From the NCBI GenBank assembly GCA_021414085.1, contig JAIOPC010000007.1, positions 186,001 through 250,000 of the forward strand: DNA of 64,000 bases, given 5' to 3'. Positions 56,447 through 64,000 of this stretch are shown here, piece by piece. The first letter of the stretch is position 1; every line of letters starts with the position of its first letter. Source of the stretch: Actinomycetes bacterium. GTDB taxonomy: Bacteria; Actinomycetota; Acidimicrobiia; Acidimicrobiales; Ilumatobacteraceae. The notes under the pieces are model-generated. The model searched no databases and had not been told where the DNA came from. It worked only from the letters and a program-made list of their open reading frames with translations. Made by a program: the position numbers and the translations under genes.

Positions 56447-58369
56447 ATGCTCGATCTTGTTTGGCTCATCCCCGCGCTACCGCTCACCGGGTTTCTTGTC
56501 GTCTTGCTGTTCGGACGCAAACTCGGCGATCCGCGCTCGGGTTACTTCGCCACCGCAATGGTCGCTCTCTCGTTCGCAGTCACAGTCGGGGTGTACTTCG
56601 ACCTGATGTCGCTGACGACCGAGGAACGCAGCGGCCACGTGCAGCGGCTGTTCTCCTGGATTCCGTCGGGCGCGCTGCACGTCGACCTCGCCTTCCTGGC
56701 AGATCCGCTCAGCCTCACGATGTGCCTGTTCGTCACTGGCATCGGCTCGCTCATCCATCTCTATGCGGTGGGTTACATGCATGGCGACCCGCGGTTTAGC
56801 AAGTTCTTCCTCTACCTCAACCTGTTCGCGTTCAGCATGTTGATGCTGGTGCTCGGCTCGAACATGCTGGTCACCTTCCTTGGTTGGGAGGGCGTCGGAA
56901 CCTGCAGCTACTTCCTGATTGCTTTTTGGCACGAGAAGGAAAGCGCCGCAACCGCTGGCAAGAAAGCGTTCATCACCAACCGAGTCGGCGACTGGGGCTT
57001 CATGATGGCGATGTTCATCGCCTTCTGGGCGGTCGGGTCGCTCGACTACTCGGTGGTGAATGGCGGCGCAGCCGGAATGTCGACCACCACCTCGACGGCG
57101 ATTGCGTTGTTCTGTTTCGTTGGTGCCTGTGGCAAGAGCGCGCAGTTGCCGCTGTATCTCTGGCTACCCGACGCAATGGAGGGCCCTACGCCCGTCTCGG
57201 CGTTGATTCATGCTGCGACGATGGTGACCGCCGGCGTGTACCTCATGGTACGCATCAACCCACTGCTCGGCGCTGCCGATTCGTACGCGCCGACGATCAT
57301 TGCGATAGTGGGCGCGGCGACGGCTCTGTTCGCGGCAACAATTGCGGTTGCGCAAAACGACATCAAGAAGGTGTTGGCGTACTCGACGATTAGCCAACTC
57401 GGCTACATGTTCCTCGCCGTCGGTTCCGGCGCTTACGTCGCTGCCATCTTCCACATGGTGACGCATGCATTCTTCAAGGCGCTCCTGTTCCTTGGTGCTG
57501 GTTCGGTCATTCACGGTATGCATCACCAGCAGGACATGCGCTTCATGGGCGCGCTGCGCAAGTTGATGCCGATCACCGCGATCACGTTCATCGTCGGTTG
57601 GCTGGCGATCGCTGGCGTGCCGCCGTTCGCGGGCTTTTGGAGCAAGGACGAGATCCTGCTGTTCGCCTACGACAAGAGTCCGATTCTGTACGCGGTGGGA
57701 CTTGTCACCGCTTTGCTCACCGCTTACTACATGACGCGCCAGGTGATCATGGTGTTCTTCGGAAAGGCGCGCTGGCACGACGCGCACGAAGAACACAGCG
57801 CACACGGCGATCTCACACCGCACGAGAGCCCCCCGACAATGGTGCTGCCGTTGGTAGTGCTTGCCGGCCTGTCGATTGTCGGCGGTCTCATCCAGCTGCC
57901 ATCGTGGTCGTGGATTCCACACGATCTCACGCATCGATTGGAGAGTTGGTTGGAGCCGGTCGTGCACGCGCACGAGCACGAGCTGACGACCAGCGCGCAC
58001 GATCTCAGCGGCATCCTCGCGCTCGTCGCGATTGCATGTGCGGTCGCCGGCATCACCGCCGCCTTCCTCATTTACGCGAAACACAAGGCCAAGCCGATCG
58101 AGCCGCAACTGCTCGCCGATGGCTGGGGCTACGACCGTGCAGTGAGTTGGGTAATGGGCGGCCCGGGCCGACAAGCCTTTGACGGGATTGCCTGGGCCGA
58201 CGCCAACATCATCGACGGCGCAGTCAACGGTTCCGGTTCGCTGGTGAGTGGCGCGGCGCGCCAGTTCCGCAAGGTGCAGAGTGGCAACGTGCGCAACTAC
58301 GCGGCGGCAATCAGTGCCGGCGTTGTCCTGCTGCTGTTGTGGTTCGTCGTCGGGCGGGGATTGCTGTGA
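56447..58369 (+). CDS. nuoL: NADH-quinone oxidoreductase subunit L
   Basis: A 640-residue antiporter-like subunit. FLGWEGVGTCSYFLIAFWHEKESAATAGKKAFITNRVGDWG, LPDAMEGPTPVSALIHAATMVTAGVYL and AYSTISQLGYMF give the pumping Glu, Lys and His positions. The long C-terminal part includes the lateral helix and an extra His-rich loop (HDAHEEHSAHGD). It pumps protons at the far end of the membrane arm. The stop overlaps the nuoM GTG. Confidence 0.95.
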   Translation: MLDLVWLIPALPLTGFLVVLLFGRKLGDPRSGYFATAMVALSFAVTVGVYFDLMSLTTEERSGHVQRLFSWIPSGALHVDLAFLADPLSLTMCLFVTGIGSLIHLYAVGYMHGDPRFSKFFLYLNLFAFSMLMLVLGSNMLVTFLGWEGVGTCSYFLIAFWHEKESAATAGKKAFITNRVGDWGFMMAMFIAFWAVGSLDYSVVNGGAAGMSTTTSTAIALFCFVGACGKSAQLPLYLWLPDAMEGPTPVSALIHAATMVTAGVYLMVRINPLLGAADSYAPTIIAIVGAATALFAATIAVAQNDIKKVLAYSTISQLGYMFLAVGSGAYVAAIFHMVTHAFFKALLFLGAGSVIHGMHHQQDMRFMGALRKLMPITAITFIVGWLAIAGVPPFAGFWSKDEILLFAYDKSPILYAVGLVTALLTAYYMTRQVIMVFFGKARWHDAHEEHSAHGDLTPHESPPTMVLPLVVLAGLSIVGGLIQLPSWSWIPHDLTHRLESWLEPVVHAHEHELTTSAHDLSGILALVAIACAVAGITAAFLIYAKHKAKPIEPQLLADGWGYDRAVSWVMGGPGRQAFDGIAWADANIIDGAVNGSGSLVSGAARQFRKVQSGNVRNYAAAISAGVVLLLLWFVVGRGLL

Positions 58370-59913
58370 CCGAGTTTCCGATTCTCACGCTGCTGGTGCT
58401 GACACCGGCGATCGGCGCTGCGCTGGTGGCATTGGCATCGAAGCGCCACCCCGACCTCGTCAAGATCACTGCGCTCGGCTCGAGCGTGCTCACCGGTGGC
58501 TTCTCGCTGTGGGTGCTGTTCGCGTTCGAGAAGGGCAACGCTGGGTTTCAATTCACGTCGCAGCACGCATGGATTCGGCCGTGGGGAATCTCGTGGCACC
58601 TCGGTATCGACGGCATCTCGCTGTTCCTTGTCGTCCTCACAGGCATTCTCTTTCCGTTGGTGATCGTCGGTATCGATTCGCACTCGAAGTCGATGGCGGA
58701 TCAGAAGCGATATCTCTCGTGGATGCTGCTCTTGGAAGCAGGCGTGATGGGAAGCTTCATCAGCCTCGACCTCTTCTTGTTCTTCGTCTTCTTCGAGATC
58801 GTGCTAGTTCCGATGTACTTCCTGATCGGTGGCTGGGGCTACGAGAAGCGCGTGTACGCGGCGACCAAGTTCTTCCTGTTCACGATGGTGGGCTCGGCCT
58901 TCATGTTGGTAGGCATCATCGCCACTGCGATCTTGGCGAAGGCTGACGACGGGCGGGTGACGTTCGATCTGATCAAGATCGCCGAGAACGCCGATTTCGC
59001 GGCCAGTACCGGCAGGTGGCTGTTCTTTGCTTTCGCAATCGCGTTCGCGGTGAAGGTGCCGCTGTTCCCGTTGCACACCTGGTTGCCCGACGCGCACACG
59101 CAGGCGCCCACTGGCGGCTCGGTGATCTTGGCTGCAGTGCTGCTGAAGATGGGCACCTACGGTCTGCTGCGCTTCGGCATTTACCTGTTCCCCGAGGCGG
59201 CAGTGTGGTCGCGGCCGCTGTTCTTCACCTTGGCGACGGTCGGCATCCTTTGGGGCGCGATCGCCGCAACGATGCAGAAAGATCTCAAGCGGGTCGTCGC
59301 CTATTCGTCGGTGGCGCACCTTGGCTTCATCGTGCTCGGCACATTCGCGCTCACGACCACCGCCGTGACCGGTGGCGTGATGCAGAACATCAACCACGGA
59401 CTGTCCACGGGAGCGCTCTTCATCCTGGTCGGCATGATCTACGAGCGGCGTCACACCCGACAGATCGCGGAGCTGAAGGGTCTGCAAAAGGTTGCACCGA
59501 TCTTCGCTGGCGTGTTCATGATCGTGATGCTGTCCAGCATCGGCGTGCCCGGCCTCAACGGCTTCGTCGGCGAATTCATGGTGTTGATCGGTTCGTTCGC
59601 CACGGCACGTTGGTGGGTGACGGTCGCTGCCGCAGGTGTGATTCTCGCCGCGCTCTACCTGCTGTGGGCCTACCAGCGCGTGTTCCACGGCGAACCCGAC
59701 GAGGCAAACAAGGACTTCGCCGAGTTGAAGTGGAAGGAAGCGTCGTTGCTCTTGCCAATCATCGGGCTGATCGTTTTCACCGGCGTCTATCCGAAGCCGA
59801 TGCTCGACCGCATCGAACCTTCGGTGAAGGCGTTCATTGAACACGTCGAGCAGCACAGCGATTACCAGCAGCCGGCACCTTCTGAACCCGTCCTCGAAGT
59901 AGGTGAAGGCTGA
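58366..59913 (+). CDS. nuoM: NADH-quinone oxidoreductase subunit M
   Basis: A 515-residue antiporter-like subunit from GTG at 58366 (overlap with the nuoL stop). FFVFFEIVLVPMYFLIGGWG holds the conserved Glu, VKVPLFPLHTWLPDAHTQAPTGGSVILA and AYSSVAHLGFIVLG the proton-channel Lys and His. Fourteen helices are expected. Its TGA overlaps the nuoN ATG. Confidence 0.95.
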   Translation: MTEFPILTLLVLTPAIGAALVALASKRHPDLVKITALGSSVLTGGFSLWVLFAFEKGNAGFQFTSQHAWIRPWGISWHLGIDGISLFLVVLTGILFPLVIVGIDSHSKSMADQKRYLSWMLLLEAGVMGSFISLDLFLFFVFFEIVLVPMYFLIGGWGYEKRVYAATKFFLFTMVGSAFMLVGIIATAILAKADDGRVTFDLIKIAENADFAASTGRWLFFAFAIAFAVKVPLFPLHTWLPDAHTQAPTGGSVILAAVLLKMGTYGLLRFGIYLFPEAAVWSRPLFFTLATVGILWGAIAATMQKDLKRVVAYSSVAHLGFIVLGTFALTTTAVTGGVMQNINHGLSTGALFILVGMIYERRHTRQIAELKGLQKVAPIFAGVFMIVMLSSIGVPGLNGFVGEFMVLIGSFATARWWVTVAAAGVILAALYLLWAYQRVFHGEPDEANKDFAELKWKEASLLLPIIGLIVFTGVYPKPMLDRIEPSVKAFIEHVEQHSDYQQPAPSEPVLEVGEG

Positions 59914-61412
59914 TGTTCGCCGACACATTGCAGGGACCTTCGGTCGACTGGTTTGCGATGAGCCCGTTGCTGGTCCTGTTGGGCGGCGCGTTGGTGCTGT
60001 TGTTGGTTGCGTCGCTCACGCCGCCGTGGCCGAAGCGGTGGTATGCGATCTTCGCCGCCAAGTGTGCGATTGGTGCCGGTGTTCTCTCGCTGCTGTTGTG
60101 GCATCAGATCGACAAGGAGGGCGCGACGACCCTGGTTGGCGGCGCGCTAGTGCTCGACAAGCCGGCGGTTTGGATCGCGATAACGATCTGTGTCGCCGTC
60201 TTCCTGTGCGCGCTTGTCACCGACGACTACCTGCGACGTGAAGGCATCGACGGCCCCGAGCTCTATGCGCTCTACTTGCTTGCCGCGGTCGGCGGCGTGG
60301 TCATGGCCGCCGCCAACGACCTGATCGTGCTGTTCCTCGGGTTAGAGATTCTCTCCATCGCTCTCTACGTGATGGCCGCCAGTCATCGCAAACGATCGGA
60401 GAGCCAGGAGAGCGGCATCAAGTACTTCGTGCTCGGCGGCTTCTCCTCCGCCTTCTTTCTCTACGGCGTGGCACTGATCTACGGCGGGGCGGGCAGTACC
60501 AACTTCAACAAGATCGTCGCCGTGCTCGAACCGACGACCGGCTCGGATCGCACGAATGATGCGTTGGTGCTTGCGGGTATCGCGCTCTTGCTGGTGGGAC
60601 TCGCCTTCAAGGTGGCCGCCGTGCCGTTCCACTTCTGGACGCCCGATGTCTACCAAGGTGCACCCACTCCGGTCACCGCGTTCATGGCGTCGGCGGGCAA
60701 AGCGGCCGCCTTCGGCGCCATGCTGCGGGTGTTGCTAGAGGCGCTGCCGAATTGGAGCGACGACTACCGGCCCGCGGTATGGATGATCGCGCTACTCACC
60801 CTCGTCGGCGGTTCGGTGATGGCCGTCGTGCAGACGAACGTCAAACGCATGCTTGCGTTCTCCAGTGTCAGTCACGCTGGTTTCATCCTCGTCGGTGTCG
60901 AAGCTGCTGCGCATCGACCGGGTGCGCCGATGGGTGGCGACGGAGTGTCATCGGTCCTCATGTACCTGATGATCTACTCGGTGCTCGTCATCGGCACTTT
61001 TGCTGTCGTGACGGCGGTCGGCCGTACCGGCGACGCGGCCACTGACCTCGCTGGGTTCCGTGGTCTTGCCAAGCACAAGCCAACGCTTGCTCTCGCGATG
61101 ACTGTGCTGTTGCTCGCACAGGCCGGTGTTCCACTGACCAGCGGGTTCATCGCCAAGTTCGGAGTCATCACAGCTGCTGTCGACGTGCACAGCTACGCGA
61201 TCGCCATTGCGGCGATGGTGTCGGCCGTGATTGCGGCGTTCGTCTACCTACGCATCATGGTCAGCATGTGGATCACCGACGAGGAAGCGAGCGACGCTGC
61301 CCGCGAAGAGGTGCGAGTGCCCGCACTGCTGTGGGTAGCCATCGGCGCCTCGGTGGCCTTCACCCTCGCGGTCGGCTTCTTCCCCGGCTGGCTGATCAAC
61401 ATCACGCCCTGA
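59913..61412 (+). CDS. nuoN: NADH-quinone oxidoreductase subunit N
   Basis: A 499-residue antiporter-like subunit, the last of the complex I operon. LGLEILSIALYVMAA has the conserved Glu; FKVAAVPFHFWTPDVYQGAPTPVTAFMA and AFSSVSHAGFILVG are the channel segments. The gene stops at 61412. No rho-independent terminator is visible in the following 110 bases, which lead into a palindromic repeat that may serve as the operon end. Confidence 0.95.
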   Translation: MFADTLQGPSVDWFAMSPLLVLLGGALVLLLVASLTPPWPKRWYAIFAAKCAIGAGVLSLLLWHQIDKEGATTLVGGALVLDKPAVWIAITICVAVFLCALVTDDYLRREGIDGPELYALYLLAAVGGVVMAAANDLIVLFLGLEILSIALYVMAASHRKRSESQESGIKYFVLGGFSSAFFLYGVALIYGGAGSTNFNKIVAVLEPTTGSDRTNDALVLAGIALLLVGLAFKVAAVPFHFWTPDVYQGAPTPVTAFMASAGKAAAFGAMLRVLLEALPNWSDDYRPAVWMIALLTLVGGSVMAVVQTNVKRMLAFSSVSHAGFILVGVEAAAHRPGAPMGGDGVSSVLMYLMIYSVLVIGTFAVVTAVGRTGDAATDLAGFRGLAKHKPTLALAMTVLLLAQAGVPLTSGFIAKFGVITAAVDVHSYAIAIAAMVSAVIAAFVYLRIMVSMWITDEEASDAAREEVRVPALLWVAIGASVAFTLAVGFFPGWLINITP

Positions 61413-61457
61413 AAAGGTCCACAATCGGCGGTGTTGTGTTCTGCTCCTGACACCCTC

Positions 61458-61513
61458 CCGCGCCCAAGTGTGCGCCACTGCGTCGATTGCGACATCTCGG
61501 CGCACCCATGGGC
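61458..61513. repeat. Palindromic repeat, copy 1 (flanks the AbiEi-like gene)
   Basis: Left arm CCGCGCCCAAGTGTGCGCC (61458-61476), a 22-base centre, and right arm GGCGCACCCATGGGC (61499-61513). TGCGCC and GGCGCA at the inner ends pair, and each arm also contains its own short palindrome. A copy with 32 of 34 arm bases the same, in the opposite orientation, lies at 62537-62592, on the other side of the AbiEi-like gene. It starts 45 bases after nuoN and could also act as the operon's 3' structure. Confidence 0.75.
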
Positions 61514-61524
61514 ACCTCAGCGGT

Positions 61525-62451
61525 TCACGCCGCTTGCCGCGTCGCGAGGATGGTCGCCACATCACAGATCGCGTCGGCCAGCGCGCCATTGACGTCGATC
61601 TTCGAGATCCTCACGATTGCCCACCCGAGCGTCGTCGCTTTGCGATCACGATGAGCGTCGCGGTGGCGTTCGCGGCTCCCTTCGTGCCAGGTTGGATCAT
61701 CGACCTCCAATCCAACCTTCCATTCTGGCCAGCCGAAGTCGAGGTGAATTGTCTGTCCCGCGGGTAAGGCCACTGGACACTGCGCCGCCGGCGTCGGGAG
61801 ACTCTGTCGCTCGATCTCACCCAGTACCCGCTGCTCAAGGTCTGAGTGGAGTGCCTTGCGCCACTTCGGACGAGACGCGATGACATCGATCATTGTGCGC
61901 GTGCCTAGGCGATGCGGATGCGCGAGTCGCACGAAGGTGTCGACCACCGTCCCGATTGTGCATCTTCTGTCGTGAAGCATCTGTTCCAACACTGATCGTG
62001 CCGAGTCCAAACCGAGATAGAAAGCGCCGTCGAAGAGGGTTCGAGGCGGACTTGTGACGCGGATGCCGTCGGGGCGTTGCACGATGTCGACGGCGTCGAT
62101 TCTCCGACAGCGGTGCACGGTCGCACCGGCTAGAGCGGGTGATGCGCCATGAGGTACCAACACGTGAATCTCACGATCCTCAACGTTGCGAAAGCCCCAC
62201 AGCCTGGCCGCCGTCGTGAACGCGATGACTGCTTCGGGATTTCGGACACAGATGGCGGTCATTCGCTGGAGTTCGTCGTCGGGCCACTGTCGACCGCGAT
62301 ACACGCCAGATTGCATTCGAAGTAGGTCCTGTCGAGCGACCATGCGCTGCAAGGTGCTCTTGGAGCATCCCAGTCCGATCAGCTGTGTTGCTCCAATCAC
62401 GCCGTTGTGTGTGCGTAGCCAATCGTCGAAGGAGTTCTTCCACGTGGGCAT
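61525..62451 (-). CDS. AbiEi-like HTH protein fused to a DUF559/Vsr-like nuclease domain
   Basis: A 308-residue protein. ATG at 62451 has GGAGGAAG eight bases upstream. The N-terminal 70 residues form an AbiEi-type winged helix (GVIGATQLIGLGCSKSTLQRMVARQDLLRMQSGVYR). The middle matches the usual AbiEi_4 fold (PEAVIAFTTAARLWGF). The last 90 residues have IHLDFGWPEWKVGLEVDD...RHRDAHRDRKATTLGW, which looks like the acidic core of Vsr/DUF559 PD-(D/E)xK nucleases. Such proteins are usually annotated as type IV toxin-antitoxin antitoxins, but no AbiEii nucleotidyltransferase gene is adjacent. It is flanked by two inverted repeat copies. Confidence 0.82.
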   Translation of the reverse strand: MPTWKNSFDDWLRTHNGVIGATQLIGLGCSKSTLQRMVARQDLLRMQSGVYRGRQWPDDELQRMTAICVRNPEAVIAFTTAARLWGFRNVEDREIHVLVPHGASPALAGATVHRCRRIDAVDIVQRPDGIRVTSPPRTLFDGAFYLGLDSARSVLEQMLHDRRCTIGTVVDTFVRLAHPHRLGTRTMIDVIASRPKWRKALHSDLEQRVLGEIERQSLPTPAAQCPVALPAGQTIHLDFGWPEWKVGLEVDDPTWHEGSRERHRDAHRDRKATTLGWAIVRISKIDVNGALADAICDVATILATRQAA

Positions 62452-62536
62452 CTTGACTTCCTCCAAATCCGAATAGCGGGGAAGCCAAGGCGCAACATAT
62501 CGATTCGAGGAGATGATCGTTCTGACTCTCCGTCGC

Positions 62537-62592
62537 GCTCATGGGTGCGCCGCGAAGGCAGATTCGAGTACCGGGCGCACCCTTGGGCGCGG
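62537..62592. repeat. Palindromic repeat, copy 2 (inverted, flanks the AbiEi-like gene)
   Basis: GCTCATGGGTGCGCC (62537-62551), a 22-base centre, and GGCGCACCCTTGGGCGCGG (62574-62592). GGGTGCGCC (62543-62551) and GGCGCACCC (62574-62582) make a perfect 9-base stem. As reverse complement it matches copy 1 at 61458-61513 in 18 of 19 and 14 of 15 arm bases, with the same 22-base spacer length but a different spacer sequence sharing only a central TCGA. Confidence 0.75.
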
Positions 62593-62635
62593 AGGAGGTT
62601 CACATGTTCGACGGTCGGGTTGCCGCGACGCTCGG

Positions 62636-63325
62636 CTAGCAGTTGTCGACTAGGCCTTGGAAGAGGGCTTGCTGCTCGGGGTCGGTGGCGGCGGTGTCTT
62701 CCGGGTGCCACTGTGTCGCGACGACCCACTGAGCGCTGTCGAGCTCGCAGGCGTGCACGATGCCATCAGTGGTGCGTCCAACCACGGTGAGCCCGTCGGC
62801 GACCCGATCGAGCGCCTGATGATGCACGCAGTGACACTTCGCGACCAGCTCGTGGCCAACCGCCTTGGCGAGCCGTGAGCCAGCATCGAGAGTTACCGAG
62901 TGATGCGCGAACCAATGCGACTCGGTGCCGATGTCTTGCTGCAGCGTTCCGCCAAGGGCGACGTTGAGCACCTGCATGCCGCGGCAGATGGCGAGCATCG
63001 GCGTGTTGGTCGCAATCGCCGCGTTCACCACGGCGAGTTCGACTTCATCGTGTTCCTGCACGATCCCGTACAGCTGCTCGGCAGTGGGCGACTGACCGTA
63101 GCGACGGGGGTCGACATCGCCCCCACCATGCAGCACGACGCCATCGATCTTGCCTAACAGGGCGGGCATGTCGTCGACCATCGCAGTGATCGGTGGCAAC
63201 ATCAGGGGCACCCCGCCCGCCTGAACGATGGCTTCGAAGTAGCGGCGCCCGGCGGCGAAGGGTTCGCCACGAACGCCCTTCGCATCGGTGGCTAAGCGAC
63301 CGACAATCAGCACTAGCGGTTTCAC
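62636..63325 (-). CDS. Class I glutamine amidotransferase, gamma-glutamyl-GABA hydrolase-like (peptidase C26)
   Basis: A 229-residue protein from GTG at 63325. LAICRGMQVLNVALGG is the nucleophile elbow with the catalytic Cys, and HPED near the C-terminus supplies the His-Glu pair; LHGGGDVDPRRYG is the PuuD-family signature. It likely hydrolyses a gamma-glutamyl amide in polyamine breakdown or an unknown gamma-glutamyl compound. The ABC transporter ATPase of the first kilobase is of a type that can import polyamines but is 62 kb away. Divergent from the next gene with 19 bases between starts. Confidence 0.9.
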   Translation of the reverse strand: MKPLVLIVGRLATDAKGVRGEPFAAGRRYFEAIVQAGGVPLMLPPITAMVDDMPALLGKIDGVVLHGGGDVDPRRYGQSPTAEQLYGIVQEHDEVELAVVNAAIATNTPMLAICRGMQVLNVALGGTLQQDIGTESHWFAHHSVTLDAGSRLAKAVGHELVAKCHCVHHQALDRVADGLTVVGRTTDGIVHACELDSAQWVVATQWHPEDTAATDPEQQALFQGLVDNC

Positions 63326-63344
63326 GCGACTACCGTACCGGACC

Positions 63345-64000
63345 GTGCGCGCCCTGCTCATCGCCAACGCCAACGACGCGGACCCTGGGTTTGTTGGCGA
63401 ACGATTTCGCTCGCATGGTTATGCGTTCACCGAGTGTCATCGCGAGACACCGAGCGAGTGGCCCAGCCTCGAAGGCCACGAATTGGTGCTGCTGCTGGGC
63501 AGCGAGTGGAGCGTCTACTGGCCGGCCGTCGCCGACAGCGTGCAAGCCGAGGTGGCAGTCATTCACGAAGCGGCCCGCCGCGGCGTGCCGGTCTACGGCA
63601 TTTGCTTTGGCAACCAGGTGATGGCGCACGCGCTTGGCGGCACCGTCGAGAAGGCGCGCGAGGCCGAGATCGGCTGGATGGACGTGGTCAGCGACGAGCC
63701 AATGGTGATCGCCGAGGGGCCGTGGATGCAGTGGCACTACGACGTGGTTACCGTGCCCGGCCACGCAACCGAGTTGGCCCGAAGCGCGGTCGGCCCGCAG
63801 GCGTGGCGTTTGGGCCGGATGTTCAGCACACAGTTCCACCCGGAAGCGACTGAGACGATGCTGCGGCGCTGGGCCACGGGTTTCGGTGCTGAAGAGTTAC
63901 TACGCATTGGTTCCAGCTCTGAAGAGTTGTTAGCAACCACTCGCGCCGCCGTGCAGGAGAGTCGGCCGAACGCGGAACGGATCGTTGATTGGTTCTGCGA
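63345..64000 (+). CDS. Class I glutamine amidotransferase (3' end cut by window)
   Basis: Open from GTG at 63345 to the window edge, at least 218 residues. The N-terminus VRALLIANANDADPGFVGERF, the nucleophile elbow YGICFGNQVMAHALGG and FHPEATETML near residue 165 define a GATase1 domain like stand-alone GMP-synthase-type amidotransferases. It is not fused to another domain in the part visible. Partner and substrate are unknown. It starts 19 bases from the divergent peptidase C26-like gene. Confidence 0.87.
   Translation, partial: MRALLIANANDADPGFVGERFRSHGYAFTECHRETPSEWPSLEGHELVLLLGSEWSVYWPAVADSVQAEVAVIHEAARRGVPVYGICFGNQVMAHALGGTVEKAREAEIGWMDVVSDEPMVIAEGPWMQWHYDVVTVPGHATELARSAVGPQAWRLGRMFSTQFHPEATETMLRRWATGFGAEELLRIGSSSEELLATTRAAVQESRPNAERIVDWFC

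Noticed and set aside
61413-61457. Rho-independent terminator after nuoN
   Set aside because: There is no stem followed by a T-run in the bases just after the stop; the nearby palindrome lacks a T tract as well.
62604-62639. An 11-codon plus-strand frame with a strong GGAGGAGG ribosome site between the repeat and the peptidase C26 gene
   Set aside because: It is too short to support, its stop runs into the end of a convergent gene, and the G-rich run belongs to the repeat arm border.

Overview
The window is a 64 kb stretch of high-GC, gene-dense DNA, about 63 genes with almost no non-coding space. It looks like a chromosome of a free-living aerobic actinobacterium. Supporting signs are coenzyme F420 biosynthesis (CofE), menaquinone synthesis (MenB), a group II truncated haemoglobin, ClpC, an LLM-class flavin oxidoreductase, LppM-like and DUF6027-like proteins, and frequent GTG starts joined by ATGA/GTGA overlaps. 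The gene mix resembles Acidimicrobiia (Ilumatobacter-like), but that assignment is inference; no rRNA or tRNA gene was seen.

1-25 kb is mostly catabolic and accessory. It holds a truncated ABC transporter ATPase, an MgtC-like protein, an FAD oxidoreductase, a PdxA/DUF1537 pair that looks like four-carbon sugar-acid catabolism, an acyl-CoA ligase, and a dimethylglycine/sarcosine dehydrogenase-like fusion. A divergent CotH-lipoprotein / DUF4956 / VTC polyphosphate-polymerase module follows, with three tandem repeats in its shared promoter. Then come a DEAD-box helicase, a hydantoinase, LLM and DUF6027 genes, an overlapping aminotransferase-psuG-GDPD operon, cofE, menB and glbO.

25-41 kb carries housekeeping genes on the minus strand: comF, secA, prfB, ftsE, ftsX and an enoyl-CoA hydratase, plus clpC with an LppM-like lipoprotein. 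An IS110-family element with a structured non-coding leader (candidate bridge RNA) lies between comF and the lppM-clpC pair. A long-chain polyprenyl diphosphate synthase, a Uma2 nuclease, a geranylgeranyl-reductase-like flavoprotein and a membrane cytochrome c follow.

41-61.4 kb is one long plus-strand respiratory block. It encodes a b6f-type quinol:cytochrome c oxidoreductase: split cytochrome b with b6-type haem histidine spacing and the Cys of the haem c(i) site, subunit IV, Rieske and di-haem cytochrome c. A gene for a 2[4Fe-4S] ferredoxin and two unrecognised membrane proteins are built into the same unit. Four bases later begins a complete 14-gene complex I operon, nuoA-N. The likely path is NADH (and perhaps reduced ferredoxin) to menaquinone to cytochrome c.

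61.4-64 kb holds an orphan AbiEi-like HTH-nuclease protein flanked by two inverted copies of a palindromic repeat, a peptidase C26 glutamine amidotransferase, and a second class I amidotransferase cut by the window end.

The three observations I would pursue first are the ferredoxin-containing b6f-type cluster, the candidate IS110 bridge RNA, and the repeat-flanked AbiEi-nuclease gene.
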